Part shown: one piece after another, positions 12,220 to 24,671 of the stretch
Numbering within the stretch: position 1 is the first letter of the stretch
Layout: each line of letters starts with the position of its first letter
NCBI RefSeq assembly: GCF_963169125.1
Contig: NC_084796.1
Coordinates: 210,617,948 to 210,681,947, forward strand
From: Humulus lupulus
Lineage: Eukaryota > Streptophyta > Magnoliopsida > Rosales > Cannabaceae
Reading direction: 5' to 3'
Length of the DNA stretch: 64,000 nt
Translations under genes and position numbers: made by a program
The notes under the pieces: model-generated
The model's database searches: none
Told to the model about the DNA's origin: nothing
What the model saw: the letters and a program-made list of their open reading frames with translations, nothing else

Positions 12220-14648
12220 ATGGCCAGAACAAAAACCAAGGCCCGAAAAAGACGAACCCCTAACTCTCCAAGTCAGCCTTCTGCGGATGCTCCCTCGACC
12301 AGTGGTCGAGGTGAATTCGCCCCTAAGACCGACGTCCAGAGGCGTGCCCATCCTCGCCACACTGATCAGCCGGCTGTCGAGTGGCACGTTGTCCCCCCTA
12401 GTTCGGTGACGCTTCGTATGATCGCCAACTACTTAAAAAAATACAATCTGACGGGGGTGACCCTGGTCAGACCTTCCACCGACCAGCGAGCCAACCTGCC
12501 AGGAGGGGCTTACGACGCCTGGTCGAGGTACCGCATCGAGGCAGGTGCCACCCTGCCTCTTCATTCATTCTTTCAAGGGGTGGCAAACTACTTTGGGGTG
12601 GCCCCTTTTCAAATCACCCTGAATGGGTATAGGATGCTGGCCACCCTCTATATCCTCTACAAGCTCAGAAAATGGCCAACTCCTTCTCCACATGAGGTCA
12701 ATTTTCTATTCGACCTCAAGTCCAACCCCAACCATGATGGTACGGGGTTCTTCCACTTCTGCCATCAGGAGACCGGGCGTACCTTTCTGTCCGATACCAC
12801 TCACACCTCCAACGTGGGGAAGTACCATCAGGAGTACTTCCTTACGCCCGACATTGCTGCAGACAATCTGGCCTTCACTCGAGGGGGTAAAAAAATAAAA
12901 ATCCTTCACCAGTGGTTTCTGTATTTTAATCCTTTCTCATCATAATACTTCACTGTTCCATTGTGTTCCAAGCCCATGGTTACGCCCGACCCCCACTCCA
13001 GGAATGGAGTCGAGGGCATCACTCTTAGCCAACATGCCAAATGTTGCTAAGAGTGTAAAGAACTTAATTAATGAGGCTAACCTTAGGCTGGCTGGCCTTT
13101 GGGGCTCTCAACCTGCAACTAACGAACTCGCGGTGGGTGGTGTCCCCACCGATGCGGAACCTGAGCAGCAACCCGAGCAGCAACCTCAGGTACCCCCTCC
13201 GCGGAGGAGGCCAACTGGGGTTACGATCAGGGAACCTGCCATTCCCCACCGAGCAGCAGAATCTTCGGTCCCCGTGTGCAAGGGGAAACAAAAGGCTGCC
13301 GAGCCTACCGAACTGTCTGACGACTCCTCGGATGTAAACGGTACATCATTCTCGTTTTTTAATAATTTTCCAATTCCTTCTCATCTATTTGATGGGTATG
13401 GAAACTTTAGGAACGCCCCTTCTTTAAACTCAGATTTCTTCCAGGAACTAGGTAGTTCAGTAGATAATGTTATGACCAGTAGGTGCAGCTCGGGTACTCT
13501 ACTTGTAATCCTTTTACTTTGATCTCTGTTTCCCGTGACCCTTTAATCTCACTATTCGAATTGTTTTCCTTTGTGCAGGTATGGACTCTGAGGACTTCTT
13601 CGAGCATTACCAAGTTGCTGCTGCCTCTTCTGTCCCGAAGAAGGACAGCAAAAGGGCTCGAGGGGAAAGCAGCAAGACCCCTTCAAAGAAGGCTCGAACA
13701 GAAGATACTCCCGCCACCGTCCCTTCTAAGGAAAACATGACACCTCCACCTCCCACCGAACAGTCGACGCCCATGCCTGAGAATCCACAACCCTCTTCTA
13801 GGGCCGCTGGAAAAGAGACTTTGGACAACTTGTCTGAAGGCTCCCTGTCTAGCCTCATGGTCGGGTCGGCCAAGGAGAGAATATACAAGCTCTCGAAGCA
13901 CATACGCAGCCAGGCCGCCATCAACGAAACTGCCTCAATGGAGGTCGACCAAATCATCAACAGAGGGTTGAATGAGATAGTCAGCGTAAGTCATCTTCTG
14001 CTGTTTCATCATTTATGTCTGACTTCTTTTCCTTACTTTTTCGTTTTTTGTTTTCAGGAACTGCTGTCTTTAACTGCCGACTGGCGCCGTGCTGGGGCGT
14101 TGGTTTCTCGCAGACAGAACTTCGACTCCAAGCTTGCTCAGGCTAAGCAAGTACTTGAGGATGAGAAGAAAAATCTGCTCGAGGAAAACAAGGAGCTGTC
14201 CAAGTTGAATGAACAACTATGCGAGGACCAAGCCACCCTCGCCCAGGAGCTTCAGGAAAGTCAAGGGGCCTTGAAGAAAGCCAACGAGGAGCGGCACAAA
14301 TGGAGGGAAAGTTTTGTACTTATCACCCAAGAGTGTAAACAGCTCAAACTCGATCTGACCGCTAGCAGGGATGAGGCGAAGAAGCTTGAAGAGCGGGTGC
14401 GAGAGCTCGAGGGGCGAGTGCAGGAGCTAGAGGAGGACGGGGCCAAAACTTTGAAGAAGTACAAGGAAGCCACCTTCCTCTGTTTCTACGACTTCTGGAA
14501 GCACAACCGGGAAGCCAACATTAATTATCTCTCTGAGCAGTTGCAAAGGACACTAATGGCGCAGTGCGCTGCTCAGTTGGAGGCAGAGGAGAGAGCCAAG
14601 GTAAAAACCCCTGCTGCTGATGTTGCGACTGGTCCTCCGGCTGATTAG
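12220..14648 (+). CDS. Antisense additional gene of Tat element 1, four exons, 718 aa
   Basis: Exons 12220-12886, 13002-13493, 13579-13985 and 14058-14648 have GT/AG borders and consistent phases, and together stay open to TAG at 14646-14648. Residues 1-35 are basic. About 40-220 match the plant 'putative gypsy type transposon' domain (GAYDAWSRYRIEAGATLPLH; GVAPFQ; Y..LYKLRKWP). The middle is rich in P, S and Q with basic, nuclear-signal-like stretches. About 540-690 is a strong heptad coiled coil (LEEN..LSKLNEQL; LEERVRELEGRVQELEED). Extra ORFs with such domains are known in Tat-lineage elements; their function is not established. The ATG has a good context (AAAATGG). Gag-pol of the same element is broken, so an open gene here is notable. 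Exon borders are predictions. Confidence 0.75.
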
Positions 14649-15413
14649 AGCACTCCTAATCCAGAAGACCTTCCTTCTCCCCAATATTTTTTTTTTATTC
14701 AGCTTTTATGGCCCACGGGTCTATTGGTAAAGACAATTTAATCTTATTGCTGCGAGGGTAGCTTTTTCACTTACACTTGAACAATTACATCCGAGCAGTA
14801 CTGCTCGCGGTGTAAAGGCTTTTTCCTTTTAATTTCATATTTACATCCGAGCACTAATGCTCGCGGTGTAAATGATTGCCTTATTGATATTATAATGTTT
14901 CTTTTATTATAATACCTGTTCGCATGACCGAACTTAGCATAGTACTCTGGTTTGATTTAACAAAACATAAATTTTGAAAAATGCTCTAAGTACCGTAGCA
15001 TGCTTTCACTCATTTTGTTCACGTGTTTACATACCCCTTGGTATGCTTTGTTATCGATGTACCTTATATGCCCCCCAAGTGATCGAGGAGCTTTAGGTCC
15101 TTGGTCACTTGCCTTGACCACGGCCTGTGCGAACATAACTGCTCGATAGGAAACGTAAAACTTATAATACAACAAAACAACATACGTAATGAACAAATAC
15201 TTGTAAAATAAATTTACAGAGGTTGGCAAGAATGACTGGCTGCGCACAATCCCTTATAATCTCGTATTAAAAATGGACTAATCATGTCTTTACGAGTGAT
15301 CTTAGAAAAGATCTTACACTTATAAGCGATTAGCCATACAACGTGGCTAACCCTTTTTTGAAACTTGTAAAAAGTAAAAATCAATACAAGCCAGTCCTTT
15401 TAAAAAGGACTGT
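14649..15413. other. Spacer between convergent genes of Tat element 1
   Basis: No gene. It contains two stem-loop units (14785-14815 and 14840-14873) just downstream of the antisense gene stop. Next to the pol stop lies a self-complementary CAGTCCTTTT/AAAAAGGACTG stretch (15392-15412). Confidence 0.6.
14785..14873. repeat. Two tandem stem-loop units
   Basis: Unit 1 (14785-14815) has arms TTACATCCGAGCAG and CTGCTCGCGGTGTAA. Unit 2 (14840-14873) has arms TTTACATCCGAGCA and TGCTCGCGGTGTAAA around CTAA. The arms pair almost fully. The position mirrors the larger hairpin array of element 2. Confidence 0.75.
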
Positions 15414-18400
15414 TTATTGGTAGTACTTGCGCAGGTGTTCACCGTTCCAATAGCGTGGAACTAGATCTCCATTTAAGCGTGCAAGTTTGTAGGTGCCCGG
15501 ATGAAGGACTTCTTCAATCTAGTAAGGTCCTTCCTAGTTTGGTCCGAGTACTCCAGCAGTGGGGTCGCGGGTGCTCAAGAAAACTCGTCGTAACACTAGA
15601 TCTCCGACGTTGAATTTTCTTTCTTTAACTTTTGAGTTAAAATACCAGGCAACCTTTTTCTGGTACGCAGCAACTCGGAGTTGGGCTCTTTCTCGTATCT
15701 CTTCAATTGAGTCTAGGGACTCCATCATTAGTTGGCTATTCTAGCCCTGGTCGTATGTGATGCGTCGATGTGAGGGGGGATCTAATTTGACAGGCAGCAT
15801 AGCTTCATACCCGTATGCTAAGGAAAACGGAGTGTGACCTGTAGCTGTTCGATGAGAAGTTCTATACGACCATAGTACTTCAGGCAGCTGTTCTAGCCAT
15901 TCTCCTTTAGCGTCTTCAAGTCTTTTCTTCAGGGTGTCTTTAAGCGTTTTATTCACTGCTTCGACCTGCCCGTTAGCTTGTGGATGCGCAACTGAAGAAA
16001 AGCTTTTGACAATCCCGTGTCTTTCGCAGAAGTCGGTGAATAAATCACTGTCAAATTGGGTGTCGTTGTCTGAGATGATTTTTCAAGGCAAACCATATCG
16101 GCACACAATGTTCTTGATGACAAAGTCAAGAACTTTCTTGGTCGTTATGGTAGCGAGTGGTTCAGCTTCGGCCCATTTGGTGAAGTAGTCAACTGCTACA
16201 ACTGCATACTTCACTCCGCCTTTTCCCGTTGGCAGGGATCCAATCAAGTATATTCCCCATACTACAAAAGGCTAAGGACTCTGCATCTGTTTTAATTCAT
16301 TTGGAGCTGCTCGTGGGATTTTTGAAAATCTTTGACACTTATCGCACTTTCGCACAAACTTCATTGAATCTTCGTTCATAGTCGGCCAGAAATAGCCTTG
16401 CCTTAGAATCTTTTTCGCCAAACTTTGCCCCCCAGCGTGATCCCCGCAGAAGCCCTCATGTACTTCCTTCATTAGTTCCTTAGCTTTCTTTGGTGTAATA
16501 CATCTGAGCAGTGGCATGGAATATCCCCTTCGGTATAGAACGTTATCGACCAGTATATACCTAGCAGCCTGCCTTTGAAGAGTTTTGGCCTTGTTTCTAT
16601 CTGCTGGTAGTACACCATTTGTAAGATACTCCAAGTAAGGCGCCATCCATGTATCTTCCATTCGGATTTCCATACTGGCTTCAATTGCTCGTATGCTTGG
16701 CTCACTCAATCTTTCTACTGGCACAATGTTCAAAGTATCAGCATCTTTCGCGCTCACGAGTTTGGCTAAGGCATCTGCGTTCGAATTCTGATCCCGAGGT
16801 ATTTGCTAGAGGGTAAACTTCTTGAACTGGGCCAATAGATCTTAGTTTTGTTCAAGTAGGCCACCATTTTTAAGCCTCGCGCTTGATAATCCCCTAGAAC
16901 TTGATTCACTACCAGCTGTGAATCACTATAAATATCCAGCACCTTTATACTCATGTCTTTCTCCATTCTTAATCCAGCGAGGAGTGCTTCGTATTCGGCT
17001 TCATTATTTGATGCTGTGAAGTCGAACCTAATGGCGCAGTGAAATCGATGCCCCTCTGGCGTTATCAAAATCACTCCTGCTCCTGCGTGAGATTCGTTGA
17101 TGACCCGTCGGTGAATAACTTCAACGAAGGAGCTTCGTCTTACAGCTCAGGCGTACTAGGTTTTTCGCACTGCTCGCTGTCCGGGAGTTTGGTGAACTCT
17201 GCAATAAGATCAGCCAAGACTTGTCCTTTTACTGTTGCTCATGGTGAATACGTAATATCGAACTGCCCCAGTTCGACTGCCCATTTTAATAAACGTCCAG
17301 CCGCCTCTGGTTTTTGGAGGACTTGCCGAAGGGGCTGGTCAATTAAAACTGTAATAGGATGGGCTTGGAAGTAAGGACGTAGCTTCCTTGAGGCCAAGAT
17401 TAAACAGTATGCTAACCTCTTGATGGGAGGATACCTCAGTTCTGCTCCGATTAGCCTTTTGCTTACATAGTAAACTGCCTTTTGTACGCCTTCTTCCTCT
17501 TGTACTAGTACCGCACTAGCAGCAACTTCAGTGATTGCCAGGTAGATGAACAAAGTTTCTCCTTCGATAGGTTTTGATAAAATAGGAGGTTGTGCCATAT
17601 GGGCTTTCAAGGCCTGAAAAGCTTGCTCGCAGTCTCCTGTCCATTCAAATTTCTTATTGCCCCTAAGTAGATTGAAGAAAGGGACACACTTATTCGTTGA
17701 CTTGGAAATAAATCTACTTAGGGCTTAAATTCTTCCAGTTAAACTTTTTACATCTTTGATCTTCTCTGGCGATTTCATGTCGATCAGGGCTCTTATCTTG
17801 TCAGGGTTGGCCTTGATTCCTCTTGAATTAACAATGAATCCCAAAAACTTCCCTGATCTGACTCTAAAGGAACATTTGAGAGGATTTAGTTTCATCTAAT
17901 ACTTGTTCAATACATCGAAACACTCTTGCAAATCCTTCACATGTCCTTCCACTTTTTTCGACTTTACCAGCATGTCGTCCACATACACCTCCATGTTTAC
18001 GCCGATCAATTCTTTAAACATGTGATTAACCAATCGCTGGTAAGTCGCACCTGCGTTTTTCAGTCCGAAGGGCATTACTTTATAACAGTATAATCCCGTA
18101 TTGGTCTGAAAGCTGGTGTGATCCTCGTCAGGGGGATGCATGTTAATCTGATTGTAGCCTGAGTATGCATCCATGAAGGAGAGGATCACTTGTCCTGTAG
18201 TAGCATCGACCAACTGGTCGATCCTTGGGAGTGGGAAGCAATCCTTCGGGTAGGCTTTATTGAGGTCTGTAAAATCCACACAGGTTCGCCATTTGCCATT
18301 AGGCTTAGGAACCAGTACAGGATTAGAGACCCACGATGGATAAAATGCTACCCTGATGAACCCATTCTCCTTTAATCTCACAACTTCTTCCTTTAAGGCT

Positions 18401-18699
18401 CTCGACCGATCCTTATCGAGCAGCCATCTTTTCTGTTGCACGGGCGGAAAACTCTTGTCTATGTTCAGGACATGGCTTATGATTGCGGGATCTATCCCAG
18501 CCATGTATTTGTGCGACCAGGCGAAGACTTCCTGGTTCTTCCGCAAAAACTCCACCAGTGCATGTTTCATGGTGGGCTCTAAGTTTTTCCCTACCTTCAC
18601 GACTCTGGTCGGGTCTTTCTCGTCAAGTTGGACCTCTTCTAGGTCCTCGACGGGTCCAACGTTTTCTTCACAATCCCCAAAGGGAGTATCTAAATCTCT
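15414..18699 (-). pseudogene. Tat element 1 pol: reverse transcriptase, two RNase H domains, integrase (broken)
   Basis: Minus strand, from RT leftward. RT (about 17720-18600) has PVLVPKPNGKWRTCVDFTDL, MPFGLKNAGATYQ and the catalytic YVDDML (about 17974-17990). The first RNase H is at 17240-17700. A second, archaeal-type RNase H is at 16770-17090 ([28 protein letters not shown]); two RNase H domains mark the Tat clade. Integrase has the H-H-C-C zinc region (16310-16460; CDKCQRF), a core (about 15930-16260) and a C-terminal GPN.EGPY-type end, with stop TAA at 15414-15416. Breaks include TAG after KY (about 17896), TAA near 17727, TGA after YSP (about 17239), TAA plus a frameshift near 17070-17145, and others in integrase. 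Not translatable as one protein. Confidence 0.88.
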
Positions 18700-21582
18700 A
18701 TCCTCACTTTGGGCAACACCCTATTTGGCGACTTCTTCACCGGATTGGGCTTGTGTACCAACTGCCATCTGCAACCTATCTTGGGGGGTGCTCTTTGACG
18801 TTCCCTTCTTCGCCTTCGTGACTGAGGCATTGTAGTACTCCCTAGCCTCCCTCTGGTTTCCCAACACGCGTCCTACCCCTGCGTCTGTCGGGAATTTCAT
18901 GGCTAAGTGCCACATAGAGGTGACGGCCCTTAGATCAACCAGTATAGGCCTTCCAATGATCGCATTGTACGCCGAGGGACAATCGACCACTATGAAAGTA
19001 GCGAGTAATGTCCTGGTAGCAGGCGTTGTTCCTGCTGTCACTGGTAGTTTGATTGATCCTGTGGGGGCGAGTCCCTCACCAGAGAAGTCGTATATTGTTT
19101 GGTTGCAGGGCTCCAAATCCTTAACGGACAACTTCATGCGTTCCAGCGAAGACTTATACAGGATATTCACTGAACTTCCTGTATCAACCAGCACTCTCTT
19201 TACCATCATGTTGGCCATTTGGATATCCACGACCAGTGGATCGGAATGTGGGAACCGGACGTGTTGGGCATCGCTATCAGAGAAGGTTATTTTGCCTTCT
19301 TCTAATCGAGCCTTTTTCGGCGCGCGATCATCCACAATTATCATCTTGATGTCCTGGTCGTGGCGCAGAGTCCGAGCATATCTTTCTCTGGCCTTTCCGC
19401 TATTTCCCGCGAGGTGCGGGCCTCCACAGATGGTTAACAATGTGCCAGTCACGGGGTCAGGCTGCAAAGGTGGCGAGCGTTGGCGCGTGGGTGCTTGCTC
19501 GTTGCCACCTGGAGCTTCTCGTTGGGAATTTCTTGAGGCCCGTATATATCTTCTCAAGTGTCCTTGTTTAATAAGTAACTCGATCTCATCATTCAGCTGG
19601 TTGCATTTGTTGGTATCATGTCCGTAGTCGTTATGATAACGACAGAACTTGGTGGTGTCTCTTCTCAAAATATCTTTTCGAATGGGGGCAGGTTTCTTAT
19701 AAGGCACGCTGGAACTCGTGGCCTGATAAACTTCTGCCCGAGATTCAACTAGGGCAGTATAGTTAGTGAACCGGGGTTCATAACGGTTGCCCTTGGCTCG
19801 TTTATTGTCGGAGGTGGAAGGCTCGTTGTGCGGCCGTTTCACCCCATTCTTAGCATTGCCATTACTGTTCCCGTTGCCTTTGTCGTTGCCATTGGGCTTG
19901 GACCCATTGGCGGCTTTGGCAGGCTCGGCAGTCCCCTTGTCCTTGCCTGGGGGCTTTCCTTCATTGGCGATGGCGTCTTCGAGCTTAATGTAGCGATCAG
20001 CTCGATCTAAGAATTCCTGGGTAGTTCTGACCCCATGTTTTCTGAGGCTTTCCGAGAGAGGCGTGCGGCGCTTAACCCCTGCGGTTATGGCCATCATTTT
20101 GCCTTCATCTCCCACTATTTTTGCTTCAGCTGCTGCTCGCATGAAGCGCTGGACGTAGTCTTTCAGTGGTTCTCCATCTTGCTGGCGTATTTCAACCAGT
20201 TGGTTTGCCTCAGTCGGGTGCACACGACCCGCGTAGAACTGTCCATAAAACTCCTTTACGAACATTTCCCAGGAAACTATACTTGCAGGAGGGAATTTAA
20301 AAAACCATTCCTATGCGGCATCAGAAAATGTTGCAGGGAGGATCCTGCACCGAGCGTCCTCGGACACTTTCTGAATGTCCATTTGTATCTCGAACTTGTT
20401 GACGTGAGATACCGGGTCACTATACCCATCAAAGTTCGGAAGCGTAGGCATTTTAAACTTGCTAGGAGTCTCTGCCATAGCTATCCTCTGGACGAAAGGA
20501 GTGCCTTTCCTCCTGTCGTTGTCGATGTAAGATGTTCTTCCCCCGACCAGCTGTTGCACTGTCTGGTTGAGGGCATCTATCTGGGCCTGCACAGCGCCAG
20601 GAATCGTCGTGGCCTCTGGTGCTGGGGGGACGTACTCGCCGCGCCGCTCGCAGCGATCGTTGAGTACATCTCTCAAGTCCTCATCTCTTCTCCGCTGCTC
20701 GCTAGCTCCGAGCCAGTTGAAGACGTTATTTTGTCTGGGCTGCCCCCCAGCGTCCCGTCTGTCGGGTTGGTCATCCTGAGGTAGCTGGCTCCTGCCTCCA
20801 CCTCTTTCTTCATTTCTTCGACCGGCATTCCCTCTGCCTGAGTCGGCCTCATTATAACCATGGCCATCTCTGAATCTTGATTGGCTATGGTGGGATCGAC
20901 TGTTCCCTCGATTGCCTTCCCGGGCTGGAACCTCCCGAGCGTTAGAGGGTGGTCTGCGTTGGTCGTTAAGTCCCCATGCATTTTCATGCCGTGCGGGGCC
21001 TCAGACTGCAGAACCTAACTCTGAGTTCCTCCTGTTGCCAGGAGGATGCTATCCTCTGCCCGGAAGATTAGGCTCGTCCCCTCTATGGCATCTAGGACTG
21101 CGAGGTTGCTGCCCTGTCCTATTCTGCCTCTGCTGCGGAGGATTGCCGCGACCAGTTTGGGATGGAGGTTGTGCTTCAGGGTCTCCTAGCGGGACATCGT
21201 CCTGAGGCGTCGGTGGCTGCTCGGGCCTTTGTGGGCTCGAGGGTTGGATAGGCGGGCTAGGATTAGGACCCCTCTGGGGTGGCCCATCCGCGGGTTGATT
21301 AGGCTGCGAAGCAAGTGCAGCCTGATTCCTAGCCAATTGTAAGGCTGCCTCGAGGGCTGCCATGGTCTCCCTCTGGCGACGATCCATCTTCACCTGCCTT
21401 TCACTCAGCTCCAGGCACTGCCGCTCAATTTCCTGCTGCTTCCGCGCCATGATTTCGGCGGCACTTTCCTGGCTGGCCCTCAGATTGGCTAGCTCCTCAT
21501 GCAATGCCCCTAGGGTACTCTTCAGCGTCGCGTCATCCATTTCTTCCTCATCAAATTCCAAATGCGGCTCATCTTCAGCCAT
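18700..21582 (-). pseudogene. Tat element 1 gag and protease (broken)
   Basis: The first ATG at 21582 gives an acidic, coiled-coil N-terminus and a P/Q-rich linker. The capsid-like region follows (TPSKFKMPTLPNFDGYSDP; FYAGRVHPTEANQLVEI). At about 19605-19650 there is a zinc knuckle of the C-x2-H-x4-H-x4-C form (CRYHNDYGHDTNKC). The aspartic protease motif VLVDTGSSVNILY is at about 19165-19210. Breaks include a frame change near 21000, a TAG within the capsid region (about 20308-20310) and a TAG before the RT part (about 18718-18720). Gag packages the RNA and protease cuts the polyprotein in intact relatives. Confidence 0.85.
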
Positions 21583-21687
21583 GTTTGGAGGAGGAGGAGG
21601 AGGCGGTTAAATGGTGCAGCGCCGGCCGCCTGTCCAGTTTTCTTGGTAGTTTTCGCCATTGATCTCCTCAACGATGCTGTATCAAGC

Positions 21688-21704
21688 TCTCAATGAAAGC
21701 ACCA
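21688..21704 (-). other. Primer binding site of Tat element 1
   Basis: On the minus strand TGGTGCTTTCATTGAGA begins 3 nt inside the 5' LTR. TGG is the complement of a tRNA CCA end. Element 2 has the same site. I cannot assign the tRNA. Confidence 0.7.
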
Positions 21705-21707
21705 GAA

Positions 21708-22316
21708 TGTTGACCCTGAATTTGGCCAACTGACACGGAGTCAAATATGCTTGATGTGGACGAATACGTTGGAAAGAATGTGATGACGAAATTATAAAGA
21801 ACGCAAGGGTTTATAGTGGTTCAGCCCCAGAATCTGGTAATAACCTACATCCACTTGAATTGTTATTGATGTAAGGCTCAGAGGAGTGATCAAAGAACTA
21901 GGGTTCAATGAGTTTCAACCACCTCTCAGGAATAATACAATGTATCTAATCAGATAACTCTAATTTCTAGTGATCTGAAAGCAAGAAAGAAGAAGTAGAA
22001 GAAAAAGATCCCTTTCCCTTGAGCCCTCCTTCTTTATTTATAGGCTCAAGGAGGATTTACATTAATTTGTTACAGATATGATTTCCTAAATAGTCGGATA
22101 CTCAGGAAATCATGGAAGATAATTTCGGATACTATCACAACTGCCTAAGATTTCCTCCGTGTATAGCGTGCGTACGACCAGTCTGGTCGTAGGAAAAAGT
22201 TTATCGTGTGACAGTAGATGTCTTCCTGGTCGATAGTTGATCATAGATTCTGCCAGATGTCAGCCACGTGTATTTAATGCCTGCCATGTCATTCACCTCT
22301 GATTTTCGGGATAACA
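21708..22316 (-). repeat. 5' LTR of Tat element 1
   Basis: 609 bp, about 97% identical by eye to the left LTR. It is followed by the target duplication ATTTG at 22317-22321. Confidence 0.9.
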
Positions 22317-22321
22317 ATTTG

Positions 22322-23750
22322 AAATATTAATTTTTTTTACAATAAATATATATTTAAATAAAAATTCATTAATGATACTTATTATGATGTTATAGTATTA
22401 ATTTTATTTTTCTCTTTTCTTTTAAAACTAATAACAATTATTTACAAAAAAAGTTAATTAATATTGAAATAAAACTTGTCAAAAGTAGTAATTAATAATT
22501 TGTAATACTAAATTTCTTTTAGTTAAAAATAAATTATTTAAATAATTTATCTTACTTTTTAATAATATTTAATAATAGCTATTAATACATTATTATTACA
22601 TTTAAATATATTTTTTTATAAATATAAAAACCTAAAAATATAGCTCACGAAATATAATTTAAAAAATAAACTAAATTATGTAAATATATTTATAAAAATA
22701 TATTTTTCCTCATTGTTTTTTTTCATTTTTCTTGGGGTGCCGGGTCGATCTTCTGTCTCTGATTGCCTCCATTTGCTTACATCCCTTTTGCTTTGGTTCA
22801 TCTACAGCTTCAGTTTCCTCATCTTCAGGCATATATAGATATATATATATATAAATATTTAGTTTCTACTCACTCTTACTCTCAGTGTCTCTCACTCACT
22901 CTCTATCTCTCACTCTCATATATATTTATTAATTTTGTTTAATTTTTTCCCTAGCAGCTCCCGTTGCTATCGTCGTCGCCTCACAATAAACCTCTAGTCG
23001 AACCTCCTTCTCTCTATGGGATGAAACGTGAAGAGATTTTTGTTCGGGAATTATAGATATGTTTATATATGTATTAATTAAATACATATATTATAATTTT
23101 TAAAAAATATATTAATTAATTATTTAGTTAGTTTTACTAAATAAGAAAATATCAATAGCATTGAGCACTTCCAATGGATGCTCGACTCCATCCTTTAAAA
23201 TATTTTTCCAAAACACACATTTTTCTATTTTACCTCTAAGTTTTACATTATACCATACATCATTTTCTCTATATATTTCTCTACATCATTTAAATATTAT
23301 ATCTTTAAACATATTTTATTAATTAAAGTAAAATAAAATAATTGAAAAAGAAAAATAATAATAAATATATACGAAATGGGAGAGAGAAAGCTTATAAAGA
23401 AAAATAATAATATTAAAATATTATATAAAAGATATGTAAATATTATATAAATGTAGATATAGATTAATTGGAGTTTGTGCATAGCTATTATAAATATATA
23501 TATAAAGGAGCTGATGGAAAATGTTTTTGAGTTTTAGCTAAATATTATAGAAAAAGTGTATTACAAAATACATCACCAAAACATTTTTTTTTTTAATTTA
23601 CCTCAAACTTTTACATTATACCATATACCAGATTCTCTATTTTTTTCTCTACATCATTTAAATATATATATATTTTTTAAAAAATTTTATTCATTTTAAG
23701 AAATAAAATAATTAAATATAATAGTATCATACTCATATATATAGATATAT
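22322..23750. other. CACTA interior between nested elements
   Basis: Mostly AT-rich. 22730-22835 on the minus strand holds a short open frame starting MPEDEETEAVDEPKQKGC (40 codons), perhaps an exon remnant. 22860-22990 is a pyrimidine-rich, leader-like stretch. 23215-23350 and 23575-23720 are diverged direct copies of each other (shared CTCTACATCATTTAAATAT). No identifiable gene. Confidence 0.45.
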
Positions 23751-24653
23751 TGTTTACCAAGATTTTCGGAAACTATATTAATGGAAAATAAGTGAGGTTA
23801 ATGATATGGAATTTAGAGGGTAAAGACAGGTTTTTTACGTGGTTGGGGCGTTAATGAGCCTTAGTCCACGAGTCAGTTGTATTAGAGCTTGGAAAGTCTC
23901 TTACAATGGAGTTTTTCTCTATATTTTGACAGAGTAACTGTATACAAGTCGAAGAAAGGTCCCTTCTCCAGTGCTCTATCGCCTGTATTTATAGGCTCAC
24001 AGGAGCACTGGGCTTGGGCCGGGCATGACCTGGGCCCATCAAAGATATGGGCACCCTCGGCTTCTCTGGCGGAAGCCCAATACAAAGGATAAAAATACAA
24101 AAGACTAAGAAATATTAAGGCCCAATGGGGCAGCCCAAGAACTATATTTCGCCCGACAAAATGGGGCTTTTGGTCTGGGCACTCCGAGTTACGAGGAAAA
24201 TTCAGGGGACAAAGCCAGTCAGTGCACTGGCAGCGCAGGTCTGAACCAGTAGCTTGCAATCCCAAGGTGGCCATTTCTGCAGGTGAAAAGTGGGGACAAC
24301 CCCCACGCGTCGTGGGGCAGCTTCAAGGTCACGGATGCCTTTTCTTGCCAACCGGGAGGACTTGACCCGGGTTCGTTTACCTCTGTCCCTCTTTGTTTAC
24401 CACAGGCACGAACCATTTACCAGGCTGCGGGACCATTTTGCATACACCTTGATTGTAACCCCAACTGGCCATACGTCTCCTGGACTATCGTCTTGGATCA
24501 TCCATCCTAGCCACTGTCCGGGTCTGGACCCCACTTGGCCATCGTTCCCGATCATTCCCCTGCTAAGTGGGCCTGGACCGGGCCCAAATCCAATTGCCCA
24601 GAGTATGGGCCTGGACCACCGTCCCCGGCCCAAGGCAGGAAATGGGGATAACA
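23751..24653 (-). repeat. 3' LTR of Tat element 2
   Basis: 903 bp. It starts TGTTATCC on the minus strand next to the polypurine tract and has a minus-strand CTATAAATACAGG box at about 23984-23996. Confidence 0.9.
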
Positions 24654-24671
24654 TTTACCCCCCAAGCCTTC
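24654..24671 (-). other. Polypurine tract of Tat element 2
   Basis: On the minus strand GAAGGCTTGGGGGGTAAA abuts the LTR. Confidence 0.8.

Larger units (their letters stand above)
10613..22316 (-). mobile_element. Tat-lineage LTR retrotransposon 1 (11.7 kb, complete)
   Basis: LTRs at 10613-11221 and 21708-22316 are both 609 bp, begin TGTTGACC and end GGGATAACA in plus-strand reading. The element is flanked by the 5-bp duplication ATTTG (10608-10612 and 22317-22321). Gag-pol runs right to left with two RNase H domains, the Tat signature. A second gene runs on the plus strand at 12220-14648. By eye the LTRs differ at about 18 of 609 positions (about 3%), so the insertion is fairly old. It sits inside the CACTA element. 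Confidence 0.92.

Noticed and set aside
11989..13960. Minus-strand open frames over the antisense gene
   Set aside because: The plus strand has a recognised domain, splice sites and coiled coil; the opposite frames are by-products of its base composition.
15392..15412. Intrinsic terminator after pol of Tat element 1
   Set aside because: The hairpin is real, but rho-independent termination is bacterial; in a plant element this label is not supported.
18356..20784. Long plus-strand open frames opposite gag-pol of Tat element 1 (also 32386-35119 in element 2)
   Set aside because: They mirror the minus-strand gag-pol, which has clear domains; the plus-strand peptides have none.
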